DNA of 34,263 nucleotides from Rhodoferax sp. (GCA_020048795.1 JAIFMA010000155.1:1-34263); one strand, 5' to 3'; shown: positions 1 to 10,134, counted from the stretch's first letter. The notes: generated by a model from the sequence alone, not told the origin. A program made the numbers and translations.

Positions 1-297
1 CGTACCGATCTGGCCGAGCAGGTCAAGATGCAAATCGAGCGGCCCGCCAGCGACAGCAAGTTTTCAGACTGCATTCACCTGCCCAACCTGGGCGACAACC
101 CGGACGACCAGGCAGTGCTGCAATATGCCATGGGGCGCGAGCACGTTGCCATGACGCATTACACCGAGCTGGCAAAAACCGCGCCCACAGGTGCCATTCA
201 GGCGTTGTTTCAGTTTCTGGCCAGTGAAGAAACCACGCACAAACTGGAGCTGGAAAAGCTCTATTACGAAATCATTCACCGGGGTGGCGGCGTGTAG
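1..297 (+). CDS. Ferritin-like/rubrerythrin-type protein, C-terminal part (5' truncated by window edge)
   Basis: Frame is open from base 1 (RTDLAEQVKMQIERPAS...); contains EETTHKLELEKLYYE, a ferritin-like ExxH helix. Confidence 0.7.
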   Translation, partial: RTDLAEQVKMQIERPASDSKFSDCIHLPNLGDNPDDQAVLQYAMGREHVAMTHYTELAKTAPTGAIQALFQFLASEETTHKLELEKLYYEIIHRGGGV

Positions 298-318
298 CGG
301 TCCGCCACGACACGGCTG

Positions 319-714
319 TCAGTGTCTGGTGTGACGTGAGGGTTGTGACGGGCGCACCGATATTGTTTTACCGTGCGGCAAGCTGGCCAGGCGGGTGTAC
401 ATGTCAAGGCAATAGCCATCAATTTCCAGGCACTTGTTGATTTCGTCCACCGGCAACGGGCCTGACACCACCACGATGTCATTGGCGCGCTCCAAAGCGC
501 CACTGGCTCGCAGGCGTCGGCGCGTGTTGTTGGCCCAGGAGTGGATGCGCAGCGGGCTACCATGCTCACGCAGGGCACCGGTGCTGGCATCAAAGGCAAT
601 CGCCACAGTATCTGTTTTCAGACGCAGACGGTGCTCACCCGTCACCCGGCTGGTGGGTGTACTCAGGTCATACAGGTGGTAGTTACCTTCTTTGAGGGTG
701 TATTGCAGTGTCAT
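319..714 (-). CDS. Hypothetical protein (131 aa)
   Basis: Single ORF, MTLQYTLKEGNYHLYDLSTPTSRVTGEHRLRLKTDT..., with plausible amino acid composition; no family recognised. Confidence 0.5.
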   Translation of the reverse strand: MTLQYTLKEGNYHLYDLSTPTSRVTGEHRLRLKTDTVAIAFDASTGALREHGSPLRIHSWANNTRRRLRASGALERANDIVVVSGPLPVDEINKCLEIDGYCLDMYTRLASLPHGKTISVRPSQPSRHTRH

Positions 715-922
715 GAAGCCTCCGGACGTTGGACAGATTTTGCAGGACGCGCCGGTGCACTAAAGCTCAAAAAGCGGCCAGGAAGTTAGTTTCAGCCGAT
801 TTCGCGGGAAAACCCGTATAAATAAACAAGCCACCTGTGCCGGGGCGTGGCAATCTGACCACCCTTTTGCGGGATGGCATTAAACTGATTGCTGCTTCAT
901 TAGCCATTCTGATTCACCTGAC

Positions 923-1861
923 ATGAGTACTTTTGATCCGGACGCTCTGGAATGCCTGGCCGCGATTGTGGAAGAGGGCGGCTTTGAGCGCGCGGCGGTG
1001 CGTTTGTCGATCACCCAGTCGGCCGTGTCGCAGCGCCTGCGATCACTTGAAATCCAGGTCGGCACGGTACTGATTGTGCGAAGCCGACCACTCAAGGCCA
1101 CCACGGCCGGATGCCTGCTGCTCAAACACGCCATGCAGACGCGTCTGCTGCGCGCCGACCTGGACCGTGACCTGAAAGAGCTTGCACCTGGCGTTGCTGG
1201 TGCCGCCGGAGAAGACGAGCGCATCTCGATCGCCGTCAATGCCGACAGCATTGCCACCTGGGCCCTGCCCGCCCTGAGCCCGCTGGCCCGTCAGGGCTTG
1301 GGGCTGGAAATCATCACCGACGACCAGGACTTCACGTTCGAGTGGCTGCGCGAGGGGCGGGTGCTGGGTTGTGTGACCACGCTGCGCTCGGCCTTGCGCA
1401 GTTGCAAGATTGAACCTTTGGGGGCGATGCGGTATGTGGCGGTGGCCGAGCCTGCCTTTGCTGCCAAGCACTGCCCTGACGGGCTGAGTCAGCACAATTT
1501 CAGCAGTTTGCCGTTTGTCGCGTTCAACCGCAAGGACGATCTGCAAGCCGAGTTTGTGGCGCAAGCCTGCGGTCTCAAGCATGTGTCACTCAGACAGTTG
1601 TATGTGCCGAGTTCGCAGGGTCAGCTACAGGCCGTGCTGGCCGGCTGGGGAGTGAGCGTGCTACCGGAGCTCATCGTGCGCGACCGTCTGCGCAGCGGCA
1701 CACTGGTGAATCTGATACCCCGACACGACCTTCAAGTTGCCCTGTACTGGCATTGCTGGAATCTCGATTCGGCCGTGCTGGACACGCTGACCCACGCACT
1801 GCAATCAGCCGCCAGGGTGGCGTTGTTAGCCACCGAAATCAAAAGTAAAACCAAGGCGTAG
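923..1861 (+). CDS. argP: LysR-family transcriptional regulator, ArgP/IciA type
   Basis: N-terminal HTH FDPDALECLAAIVEEGGFERAAVRLSITQSAVSQRLRSLE, typical of ArgP; 312 aa. Confidence 0.8.
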   Translation: MSTFDPDALECLAAIVEEGGFERAAVRLSITQSAVSQRLRSLEIQVGTVLIVRSRPLKATTAGCLLLKHAMQTRLLRADLDRDLKELAPGVAGAAGEDERISIAVNADSIATWALPALSPLARQGLGLEIITDDQDFTFEWLREGRVLGCVTTLRSALRSCKIEPLGAMRYVAVAEPAFAAKHCPDGLSQHNFSSLPFVAFNRKDDLQAEFVAQACGLKHVSLRQLYVPSSQGQLQAVLAGWGVSVLPELIVRDRLRSGTLVNLIPRHDLQVALYWHCWNLDSAVLDTLTHALQSAARVALLATEIKSKTKA

Positions 1862-1899
1862 CCACTTTCCGGGTCGGTGATTTGCGGAAAAATACCACC

Positions 1900-1954
1900 A
1901 AAAAGCCCTTCAGCCCTTTTGTAGCTTGCGCTGAAAGCTATCAGTACAGTAGCT
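1900..1954. repeat. Dispersed intergenic repeat copy A
   Basis: aaaaagcccttcagcccttttgtagcttgcgctgaaagctatcagtacagtagct. Confidence 0.55.
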
Positions 1955-1965
1955 AGCCAGACAAC

Positions 1966-2385
1966 TCAGCGCACGATCAACACCGGGATTTTGCAGGCTG
2001 CCAGCACCTCGGTGGCGACCGAGCCGACCACCAGGTTGATCAGCGCACCGTGGCCATGTGAGCCCATGACGATCAGGTCAAACTTGCCTTCAGTGGCAAT
2101 CTTGCTGATCAATTCGCCGGGCTTTCCGATTTTCCAGATGTTTTCTGCGGTGATGCCATGACGCGCCAGGAACTTGGTCACCGGTGCCATCACGCGCATG
2201 GCCTCGTCTTCGTAATATTTACGAACCAGTTCCTTGCCTAACGCTGAGCGCGCCTGCGTCGGCAGTACCAACTGGGCGGTCAACACGGTGTACTGGTTTT
2301 TTGCCGAGTACATGTCGTGCGCAGCCAGGTAAGCCAGCATTTTCTTGGTGTAAGAACTGCCATCAACGGCCAGAAGAACATTCAT
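1966..2385 (-). CDS. Universal stress protein (UspA family)
   Basis: Start taken at MNVLLAVDGSSYTKKML; C-terminal GSHGHGALINLVVGSVATEVLAACKIPVLIVR is the USP ATP-binding motif. Confidence 0.9.
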   Translation of the reverse strand: MNVLLAVDGSSYTKKMLAYLAAHDMYSAKNQYTVLTAQLVLPTQARSALGKELVRKYYEDEAMRVMAPVTKFLARHGITAENIWKIGKPGELISKIATEGKFDLIVMGSHGHGALINLVVGSVATEVLAACKIPVLIVR

Positions 2386-2442
2386 GAAACAACTCCTTAA
2401 ACGGATGTCAAGTTTACCCAAGGGCCCCGCTTGTGTGTTGCT

Positions 2443-3663
2443 TCAAGTCAGGAATTTGTCGGCCGTTGCCATGTGGGTTGTCAGGCCCGCGCCCTGCAGG
2501 GCGGCGACCACCTCGTTGATGTGCTGCGGACCGCGTGTCTGGATGACCAGCTCGACCTCCACATTTTGTGCTGCCAGCGTGGTAAAGGCGCGCTGGTGGT
2601 GCACCTCGTTGATGTTGGCACCCGCCTGCGCCACTGTGGCGGTGATGACGGCCAGCGTACCTGGCACATCACGGGCACTGACCCGCAAGCGGGCGAGGCG
2701 GCCAGCGCGCACCATGCCGCGTTCGATGATGGCGGCCAGCAGCAGCGGGTCGATATTGCCGCCACACAGCACCAGGCCAACACGCTTGCCTTGGAAGCGT
2801 TCGGGGTACTTCAGCAGGGCTGCCAGCCCGGTGGCTCCAGCGCCTTCAACCAGGGTTTTTTCCACCTCCAGCAGCAGCACGATGGCTTGTTCAATGTCGC
2901 CCTCATCGACCAGCACCAGATCGTTGACCTGCTGACGAATGATGTCTTGTGGCAGCTTGCCGGGCGTGCCCACAGCAATCCCCTCAGCAATGCTGCTGCT
3001 TCCCAGCGGATGTTGGGTGCCCTTGATGGCGTTGAACATGGCCGGGAATCGCACGCTTTGCACACCAATGATTTCAATACCGGGTTGCATGGCCCGCGCG
3101 GCAGTGGCCATTCCTGCAATCAGTCCGCCGCCGCCCACCGCAATCACCAGCGTGTCAAGATCGGGCACGTCGGCCAACATTTCCAGCGCCACCGTGCCTT
3201 GTCCGGCCACGATGTCGGGGTCGTCATAAGGGTGAACAAACACCAGCCCCTGCTGGCTGGCCAACTGCAAGGCGTGGTTGCGCGCCTCGTCGAGCGTGTT
3301 GCCGTACAACACCACCTCGGCACCAAAACCGCGGGTGCGCTCAATCTTCACACCCGGCGTGAACACCGGCATGACGATCACGGCGCGCACCGCCAGCCGC
3401 TGGGCATGGTAGGCCACCCCTTGGGCGTGGTTGCCCGCGCTCATGGCGACAACCCCCCGGGCCCGCTCTGGTGCGCTCAAAAGGGCCAGCTTGTTGCAGG
3501 CACCACGCTCCTTGAACGACGCGGTGAACTGCAGGTTTTCAAACTTCAGGTAAACCTGCGCCCCGGTGATGTCCGACAGCGTGCGTGAAGCCACACAGGG
3601 TGTGTGCAGCAGGTGGCCTTGCAGACGCTCAGCAGCGGCTTGAATATCGGTGAGTTGGAGCAT
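2443..3663 (-). CDS. Threonine ammonia-lyase (PLP-dependent, C-terminal ACT domain)
   Basis: FENLQFTASFKERGACNKL PLP-lysine motif, GGGGLIAGMATAA, LCGGNIDP; C-terminal ACT-like segment. Confidence 0.9.
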   Translation of the reverse strand: MLQLTDIQAAAERLQGHLLHTPCVASRTLSDITGAQVYLKFENLQFTASFKERGACNKLALLSAPERARGVVAMSAGNHAQGVAYHAQRLAVRAVIVMPVFTPGVKIERTRGFGAEVVLYGNTLDEARNHALQLASQQGLVFVHPYDDPDIVAGQGTVALEMLADVPDLDTLVIAVGGGGLIAGMATAARAMQPGIEIIGVQSVRFPAMFNAIKGTQHPLGSSSIAEGIAVGTPGKLPQDIIRQQVNDLVLVDEGDIEQAIVLLLEVEKTLVEGAGATGLAALLKYPERFQGKRVGLVLCGGNIDPLLLAAIIERGMVRAGRLARLRVSARDVPGTLAVITATVAQAGANINEVHHQRAFTTLAAQNVEVELVIQTRGPQHINEVVAALQGAGLTTHMATADKFLT

Positions 3664-3674
3664 GATGTCAGTTC

Positions 3675-4598
3675 CTAGGACGAACGGGTACCAATCAGGG
3701 CGGCCGCCACAATCATCACCGCCGCCACCGCAATGTTCCAGCCAAAAGGCCGACCCGTCACCAGCACCAGCAGGGCGGTTGACAGCAAGGGTGTCAGGTA
3801 ACTCAAGATACCAATGTGGCGCGCGTCACCGGTTTTGAGCGCCTTGTCCCACAGAAAAAACGCCGCACCCATGGGCCCCAGGCCAATGATGCCTATTAAC
3901 GTCCAGTCGTGCAGATTCAGGGCCACGGCAGGCTCCATCAACCGGTGGCACAGCAGCGACAGCAAGCCTGACACCAGCGCAAAGCTGCCAATGGCCGCGG
4001 TTGGAAAAGCCGCCACCCGCTGTGTCAGCAAGGAGTAACTGGCCCAGATGAACGCCGCCCCCAGCGCCGGCAGGTAACCCCAGGCCAAGACCACGCCGGC
4101 CGTTCCGGTAGCGGGCAACCCGGCCGAAGCCCCCAAAATGACCACCGCCGCCCCCGCAAAGCCCAGCAGCGCCGCCACCAGATGCACCCCGCGCAGCCGG
4201 ATGCCCGGCAAAATGACCGGGGCCAGCACCACCATCAGCAGCGGCCACAGGTAGTTCACCAGGTTAGCCTGCACCGGCGGTGCGTGACGCAGCGCCAGAA
4301 ACAACAAAAAATGGTAGCTGAACAGCCCATACACGCCCAATGCCAGGGTTGACCAGGGCACCCGCCAGCGTGCCAGATTGAATCCTGACAGTGGCAGCGC
4401 AATCAGACTACCAATCAGCAGCGACAGGCCGGTGAGCAAAAATGGGGGAATATGGCCCAGCGCCACACCCAGCGTAGCCAGAGAGCTCCACAGGCCAATG
4501 GCCCCCAAGGCCAGCAAGGTGGGCGTGCGACCGGCTAGCACCACAGACGTGCCCGTCATGGTGTCCGGTGAGGGTTGGTCGAGCCATTCATTAGGCAT
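3675..4598 (-). CDS. DMT/EamA-family transporter (YddG-like)
   Basis: About ten hydrophobic TM segments, EamA-like; start chosen to avoid overlap with the upstream gene. Confidence 0.75.
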   Translation of the reverse strand: MPNEWLDQPSPDTMTGTSVVLAGRTPTLLALGAIGLWSSLATLGVALGHIPPFLLTGLSLLIGSLIALPLSGFNLARWRVPWSTLALGVYGLFSYHFLLFLALRHAPPVQANLVNYLWPLLMVVLAPVILPGIRLRGVHLVAALLGFAGAAVVILGASAGLPATGTAGVVLAWGYLPALGAAFIWASYSLLTQRVAAFPTAAIGSFALVSGLLSLLCHRLMEPAVALNLHDWTLIGIIGLGPMGAAFFLWDKALKTGDARHIGILSYLTPLLSTALLVLVTGRPFGWNIAVAAVMIVAAALIGTRSS

Positions 4599-4617
4599 GC
4601 CGTGGCGTACCAGGTCT

Positions 4618-5661
4618 TTAGCTTCTGACGCTGCTGGAGCGTTGCCACAGGTTGACACCGCCCTCTACCGCAAACTGGTCAATGGCAGCCAATTCATCGC
4701 TTGAAAAATGCAGGTTTTGCAGGGTGCCCACCAATTCGGTGATTTGGGCCGGGCGGCTGGCCCCAATCAGCGCCGAGGTGACGCGGGCATCGCGCAACAC
4801 CCAGGCAGTGGCCATTTGCGCCAGGCTTTGGCCGCGTGCCAGCGCCATGTCGTTCAAGGCTCGCACGTGTTTGAGGTTGCTGTCACTCAGGTGCTCGGGC
4901 TTCAATGAACCCCCGCCCGGCCGATTGATGCGGGCATCTGCCGGTGTGCCGTTGAGGTACTTGTCGGTCAGCAGGCCCTGCGCCAGCGGACTGAAGGCAA
5001 TGCAGCCCATACCGAGCTCGCCCAGCGCATCCAGCAGGTCTTCTTCGATCCAGCGATTGAGCAGGTTGTAGGACGGCTGATGAATCAGTGCCTGGATGCC
5101 CATGCTCTTCAAAATCGCGGCGGCTTCGCGCGTTTTGACGGCCGAGTAGCTGCTGACACCCACATAAAGCGCCTTGCCCTGCTGCACCGCGCTGGCCAGC
5201 GCACCCATGGTTTCTTCCAGCGGGGTGTCGGGGTCGAAACGGTGCGAGTAAAAGATATCGACATAGTCCAGCCCCATGCGCTGCAAGCTCTGGTCAAGGC
5301 TGGCCAGCACATATTTGCGCGAGCCGCCACCCTGGCCATAAGGTCCGGGCCACATGTCGTAGCCGGCTTTGCTGGAGATGATGAGCTCGTCACGGTAGGG
5401 TTTGAAGTCGCGGCGCAGGTGCGCGCCAAAGTTGGTTTCCGCGCCGCCATAAGGCGGGCCGTAGTTGTTGGCCAGATCAAAATGGGTAATGCCGGCATCA
5501 AACGCAGTGCATAACATGTCGCGTTGCATCTGCAGTGGTGTGGCATCGCCAAAGTTGTGCCACAGGCCCAGGGTGATGGCGGGAAGTTTTAGGCCGCTTT
5601 GACCGCTGCGGCGCCAGGTCATGCTGCTGTCGTAACGTTTGGGGTTGGCTTGGTAGGTCAT
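4618..5661 (-). CDS. Aldo/keto reductase, L-glyceraldehyde-3-phosphate reductase type (YghZ/MgrA-like)
   Basis: MTYQANPKRYDSSMTWRRSGQSGLKLPAITLGLWHNFGD..., FDLANNYGPPYGGAE, YVDIFYSHRFDP. Confidence 0.88.
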   Translation of the reverse strand: MTYQANPKRYDSSMTWRRSGQSGLKLPAITLGLWHNFGDATPLQMQRDMLCTAFDAGITHFDLANNYGPPYGGAETNFGAHLRRDFKPYRDELIISSKAGYDMWPGPYGQGGGSRKYVLASLDQSLQRMGLDYVDIFYSHRFDPDTPLEETMGALASAVQQGKALYVGVSSYSAVKTREAAAILKSMGIQALIHQPSYNLLNRWIEEDLLDALGELGMGCIAFSPLAQGLLTDKYLNGTPADARINRPGGGSLKPEHLSDSNLKHVRALNDMALARGQSLAQMATAWVLRDARVTSALIGASRPAQITELVGTLQNLHFSSDELAAIDQFAVEGGVNLWQRSSSVRS

Positions 5662-5681
5662 GGTGTCGGTCGGTATGGGAT

Positions 5682-5741
5682 AAAAAGTGCTTCCAGCCCT
5701 TACAGGTCATGCGCAACGAGCTATCAAATAAATAGCTATCA
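5682..5741. repeat. Dispersed intergenic repeat copy B
   Basis: aaaaagtgcttccagcccttacaggtcatgcgcaacgagctatcaaataaatagctatca. Confidence 0.6.
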
Positions 5742-5937
5742 CGGTACCGCTGCTGCAGGCTGAAGGGGCTGATTTTCAGTGGCCCGGGCGAACGATACAC
5801 CGCGCCGACGTGAATGGTGCGGGCCGCTGGCCTGGTGGCATCAAATTTGAGGCTGACCACGACAAAGGCCGGGTCTTCAGTGCCATACTGCAAGGCGTAA
5901 AAGTTGGCTCACCGAACACATTTTGCAAGAGGCATTC

Positions 5938-7209
5938 ATGGTTCAAACGGCTATATCGACCCTCAACTTCAAGCAAGCGGCGCTGGCACTGCTACCCATT
6001 GGTGCCAACTTCGAGGCCTGCCTGAGCTGTGGACTGTGCAGCTCAGGTTGTCCGGCCTCGGGCCTAGAAAACATGGATCCGCGCAAATTCATCCGCATGG
6101 CCATGCTGGGCATGAACGAAGAGCTCTCCAACACGCCCTGGATCTGGATCTGCACGCTGTGCAAGCGCTGCGAATATGTGTGCCCGATGAATATCGATGT
6201 CTCGAAACTGGTGTTTCTGGCGCGATCAAACTGGCCACAAGACCACAAACCCAAGGGCATCGTTCGCTCTTGCGAGATGACCCGATCCACCGACACCACC
6301 AGCGCCATGGGCATGTCACCGGCCGATTTTGAGTTTGTTGTGACTGATGTGCTGGAAGAAGTGCGCGCCAAGCAACCCGAATTCAGGCACTTGCAGGCAC
6401 CGATTGACAAACACGGCGCGCATTTTTTTGTCAACCAGAATTCACGCGAACCCATGAGTGAGCCCGACGAGATGGTGCCACTGTGGAAGATTTTCGACAT
6501 TGTGGGGGCCGACTGGACCTATGCCAGCAAGGGCTGGGCGGCAGAAAATTTTTGCATGTTCAGCGGCAACCAAGAGGCCTGGAAACAGGTGATCGAAAAA
6601 CGCGTCAACGCCGTCAATGACCTGGGTTGCGAGGTCTGGCTGAACACCGAATGCGGCCATAGCTACTACACCATGTGGCACGGCATCGAGCGTTTTGGCC
6701 TGCAGGCCAACTTCCGGCTGGAGAGCATCGTGACCTACTATGCGCAGTGGATTCGCGAAGGCTTGCTGCCAGTCGATGCGCGCTGGAACACCAAAAACAT
6801 CAAGTTCACGGTACAAGACCCCTGCATGATTGTGCGCAAGTCGTATGGCGATGCAATTGCCGACGACATGCGTTTTGTCGTCAAGACCCTGGTAGGCGCT
6901 GACAACTTCATCGACATGCAGCCCAACCGCAGTGCCAACTACTGTTGCGGTGGTGGTGGCGGTGCGTTGCAGGCCGGCATGACGGAGCACCGGCGCAATT
7001 ACGGCAAGCGCAAGTTTGACCAGATTGAGGCCACAGGAGCCGCCTATGTGCTGACACCCTGCCACAACTGCCATTCCCAGATGCACGACATCGGGCAGTT
7101 TTATGGTGGCCACTACGGCATCGTGCATCTGTGGACGCTGATTTGCCTGTCGCTGGGCATTCTGGGCAAAAACGAGCAACTCTATCTGGGTGCTGACCTG
7201 CTGGTCTGA
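5938..7209 (+). CDS. Fe-S oxidoreductase, HdrD/DsrK/TmcB-like (GlpC position), two 4Fe-4S motifs and one CCG domain
   Basis: CLSCGLCSSGCP and CTLCKRCEYVCP ferredoxin motifs; C-terminal NYCCGGGGGALQAG...TPCHNCHSQMHDI; Shine-Dalgarno-like agagg upstream of ATG 5938. Confidence 0.82.
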   Translation: MVQTAISTLNFKQAALALLPIGANFEACLSCGLCSSGCPASGLENMDPRKFIRMAMLGMNEELSNTPWIWICTLCKRCEYVCPMNIDVSKLVFLARSNWPQDHKPKGIVRSCEMTRSTDTTSAMGMSPADFEFVVTDVLEEVRAKQPEFRHLQAPIDKHGAHFFVNQNSREPMSEPDEMVPLWKIFDIVGADWTYASKGWAAENFCMFSGNQEAWKQVIEKRVNAVNDLGCEVWLNTECGHSYYTMWHGIERFGLQANFRLESIVTYYAQWIREGLLPVDARWNTKNIKFTVQDPCMIVRKSYGDAIADDMRFVVKTLVGADNFIDMQPNRSANYCCGGGGGALQAGMTEHRRNYGKRKFDQIEATGAAYVLTPCHNCHSQMHDIGQFYGGHYGIVHLWTLICLSLGILGKNEQLYLGADLLV

Positions 7210-7234
7210 ACCCTGCGCCAACACCGGAGCCACC

Positions 7235-8836
7235 ATGAGCGTTATTCCCATCCGCAGCGCCGCCAGCGACAGCATTCTTGAAACCGAGGTGCTGATCATC
7301 GGCGGCGGTGTCACTGGCGCAGGCATCATGCGCGATTTGGCGCTGCGCGGCATTCACAGCATCCTGATTGACAAACGCGACCTGTGTGCCGGTGCCTCGG
7401 GCGGCAACCACGGGCTGCTGCACTCAGGCGGGCGGTATGTCTCGACCGACCTCGAGGCGGCGATTGAATGCCGGCAAGAGGGTGCCTTGCTCAAACGGCT
7501 GGCGCCACAGTGCATCGAATCGGTCGGTGGCCTTTATGTCGCGGTGCAAGGCGACGACCTGGCTTTTGCCGACCAGTTTCCCACCCTGTGCCAGCGCGCC
7601 GCCATTGACTGTGAAGAACTGAGTCTGAACGAAGCACGGCGCCTGGAGCCACTGCTGTCAGACCGGATGATCAAAGTGGTTCGTGTGCCCGATGCCTCTA
7701 TTGACCCGTTTCACCTGGCGCTGCTCAACGTGGAACATGCCCGCCAAGCCCAAGGCAGTGTCTACCTGCCGCATACTGAAGTGCTGGGTTTTGAGAGGGT
7801 CGACGGTCACATCCGCTCAGCCACTTGTCGCGACCCTCTGAACCAGCGCCAGATCAGCATCCGGGCCCGCCAGTTCGTCAATGCCGGTGGTGCCTGGTCG
7901 ATGAACATTGCCCAGTTGGCTGGCTGCCAGGATGTGCACCTGTTGTACGCCAAAGGTACCCTGCTGGTCACCTCCGACCGGCTGACGCAGCATGTGGTGA
8001 ACCGTTTGCGCCCACCCGGTGATGGTGACATTCTGGTGCCCGGTGGCACGGTATCTTTACTGGGCACCACTTCGTCACGGATTGACGATCTGGAGAGCGT
8101 CGGACCCACCGTAGAGGAAGTTGACCGCAATATCCGCGAAGGCGCAGCGATGATTCCGGCGCTGGCCAACACACGCTACATTCGTGCCTTCAGCCGGGTG
8201 CGGCCGCTGTTGCAGGCTGCTGGCACTGCCTCGGACCGTGCCGCAACCCGTGGCTTTGCGCTGCTTGACCATCAGTCCCAAGGCTTGAGCAACTTTTGTA
8301 CCATCACCGGTGGCAAACTTACCACCTACCGGCTAATGGCTGAAAAAACCGCTGACCTGGTGGCTATGCGGCTGGGCAACCACCTGGCGTGCCGCACCGC
8401 CAGTGAGCCATTGCCCGACGACAGTGCGTGCAGTTGGAGCGAGGCCACCATGGCACCCAGAAAAGGGCAGCAACAGCGCGACGCCTGCGACCTGATTCTG
8501 TGCGAATGCGAAATGCTGCCACAGTCTGCCATTGCCCAAATCGCTGCTGGTGCGCCGGGTATTGACACACAACCCACTTTAGAGTCGATCGCCCTGCGTT
8601 CACGCGCAGGCAAGGGGCCCTGCCAGGGTTCGTTCTGTGGCATCCGCATTGGTTCATATTTGTACGATCAAGGCTACTATCAGGACGGCAATGGTCTGAC
8701 ACATTTACGTGACTTTTTCAACGAACGCTTCAAGGGCCAGCGCAGTATCAGTTGGGGCCAGCAGGCTGCACAGATCGAACTGGCCGAAGCGATGCATTGC
8801 GGGCTGCTGGGTCTGGACAAACTGGAGGACACTTGA
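7235..8836 (+). CDS. glpA: Anaerobic glycerol-3-phosphate dehydrogenase subunit A (FAD, C-terminal BFD-like 2Fe-2S)
   Basis: FAD motif VLIIGGGVTGAGIMRDLALRG, GASGGNHGLLHSGGRYV, C-terminal CECE...GPCQGSFCGIRI. Confidence 0.85.
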   Translation: MSVIPIRSAASDSILETEVLIIGGGVTGAGIMRDLALRGIHSILIDKRDLCAGASGGNHGLLHSGGRYVSTDLEAAIECRQEGALLKRLAPQCIESVGGLYVAVQGDDLAFADQFPTLCQRAAIDCEELSLNEARRLEPLLSDRMIKVVRVPDASIDPFHLALLNVEHARQAQGSVYLPHTEVLGFERVDGHIRSATCRDPLNQRQISIRARQFVNAGGAWSMNIAQLAGCQDVHLLYAKGTLLVTSDRLTQHVVNRLRPPGDGDILVPGGTVSLLGTTSSRIDDLESVGPTVEEVDRNIREGAAMIPALANTRYIRAFSRVRPLLQAAGTASDRAATRGFALLDHQSQGLSNFCTITGGKLTTYRLMAEKTADLVAMRLGNHLACRTASEPLPDDSACSWSEATMAPRKGQQQRDACDLILCECEMLPQSAIAQIAAGAPGIDTQPTLESIALRSRAGKGPCQGSFCGIRIGSYLYDQGYYQDGNGLTHLRDFFNERFKGQRSISWGQQAAQIELAEAMHCGLLGLDKLEDT

Positions 8837-10134
8837 TGCAGCACACGCAACAGTCAACCCGTCATTTCACCACCGAGCTCGCCGTGATTGGCTCTGGCAT
8901 CGCCGGTTTTGCCGCTTCCATCTTTGCGTTGAACCGTGGCATCAGCACGGCACAGGTAGGCAACACCGGTGCAGTGGCCTATACCACTGGTTATCTGGAC
9001 CTGCTGGGCCAACCCGATGGGGTTCCCCACACAATGACCGATCCCTGGCAAGCCCTGCAGACGCTACGCACAAGCTCACCTCAGCATCCGTTAAGCCGGA
9101 TAGCAGCCACTGACATTCAGCAGGCATTTGCCGAATTTACTGCGTTCCTGACGGAATTTGGCCTGACCTACACATCGCCGGGCAAGCAAAATATCATGGC
9201 GTTAAGCCCCATCGGCACACTCAAGCCCACGTTATGCGTGCCGCTCACCATGGCGGCCGGGCCCCAGGCACTGGCCGACAAAGCCGCTTGTGTGATCGTG
9301 GATATCCACGGACTCAAGGGATTCAGTGGTACCGAGATGGTGGCCAATTTACGCACTCAGTGGCCAGCGCTGAGCACCCGTCGGATCAGCTTTCCTGACA
9401 TGGAACGCGGTGAGGTTTACCCGGAAGTGATGGCACGCGCTCTGCAAGTGCCCGCCACCCGGGCCAGGCTGGCCGAGTTGCTCAAGGGCGTGGCTGGCCA
9501 TGCCACCGTGATGGGTCTGCCAGCCATTCTGGGCATGCATGACCCGGACCAGGTTCACGCTGAATTGGAGCGACTCACCGGTCTGACCATTTTCGAGATT
9601 CCCACCATGCCGCCGGCAGTCGCGGGCCTGCGGCTGCGCGAGCTATTCGAGCAGGCTCTGCCGCAACGAGGTGCCACGCTGATTCCACAGCAAAAAGTCA
9701 CAGCATTGACATTGGCCGCCGATGCTGCCACCCTGGAACTGAGCGACAGCTATGGTGCCATTCGCATCCACGCGCAAGCCGTGATACTGGCCACCGGACG
9801 GTTTTTGAGCGGCGGCCTTGACGCCCACCCTGACGGGATCACCGAGCACCTGCTGAACTTGCCGGTAACCCAACCCAGCAGCCGCGCCGAGTGGTACCGG
9901 GAACGTTATACCGATCCGCGTGGCCACCCCATTCATCGCGCCGGCATTGAAGTGGATCACCGTTTTAGGCCGCTGCGCAAAGACACCAGCATCTTTCACG
10001 AGAGGCTGTTCGCTGTCGGCTCCATTTTGGCCCACCATGACTGGATTCGCTCACGCAGCGGAGCGGGCATTGCCATTGCCACGGCTTACCAGGCCGTGGT
10101 AGGGGCACAACGGTTTATTAAGAAGCCTGAGTAG
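8836..10134 (+). CDS. glpB: Anaerobic glycerol-3-phosphate dehydrogenase subunit B
   Basis: TGATG overlap with glpA; ELAVIGSGIAGFAASIFALNRG, GYLDLLG; C-terminal AVGSILAHHDWIRSRSGAGIAIATAYQA. Confidence 0.8.
   Translation: MQHTQQSTRHFTTELAVIGSGIAGFAASIFALNRGISTAQVGNTGAVAYTTGYLDLLGQPDGVPHTMTDPWQALQTLRTSSPQHPLSRIAATDIQQAFAEFTAFLTEFGLTYTSPGKQNIMALSPIGTLKPTLCVPLTMAAGPQALADKAACVIVDIHGLKGFSGTEMVANLRTQWPALSTRRISFPDMERGEVYPEVMARALQVPATRARLAELLKGVAGHATVMGLPAILGMHDPDQVHAELERLTGLTIFEIPTMPPAVAGLRLRELFEQALPQRGATLIPQQKVTALTLAADAATLELSDSYGAIRIHAQAVILATGRFLSGGLDAHPDGITEHLLNLPVTQPSSRAEWYRERYTDPRGHPIHRAGIEVDHRFRPLRKDTSIFHERLFAVGSILAHHDWIRSRSGAGIAIATAYQAVVGAQRFIKKPE

Noticed and set aside
2431-3588. 385 aa plus-strand ORF
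   Set aside because: Antisense to threonine ammonia-lyase; His/Gln-rich shadow ORF.
6442-7353. 303 aa minus-strand ORF opposite the DsrK-like gene
   Set aside because: Antisense to a protein with clear Fe-S motifs; shadow ORF.
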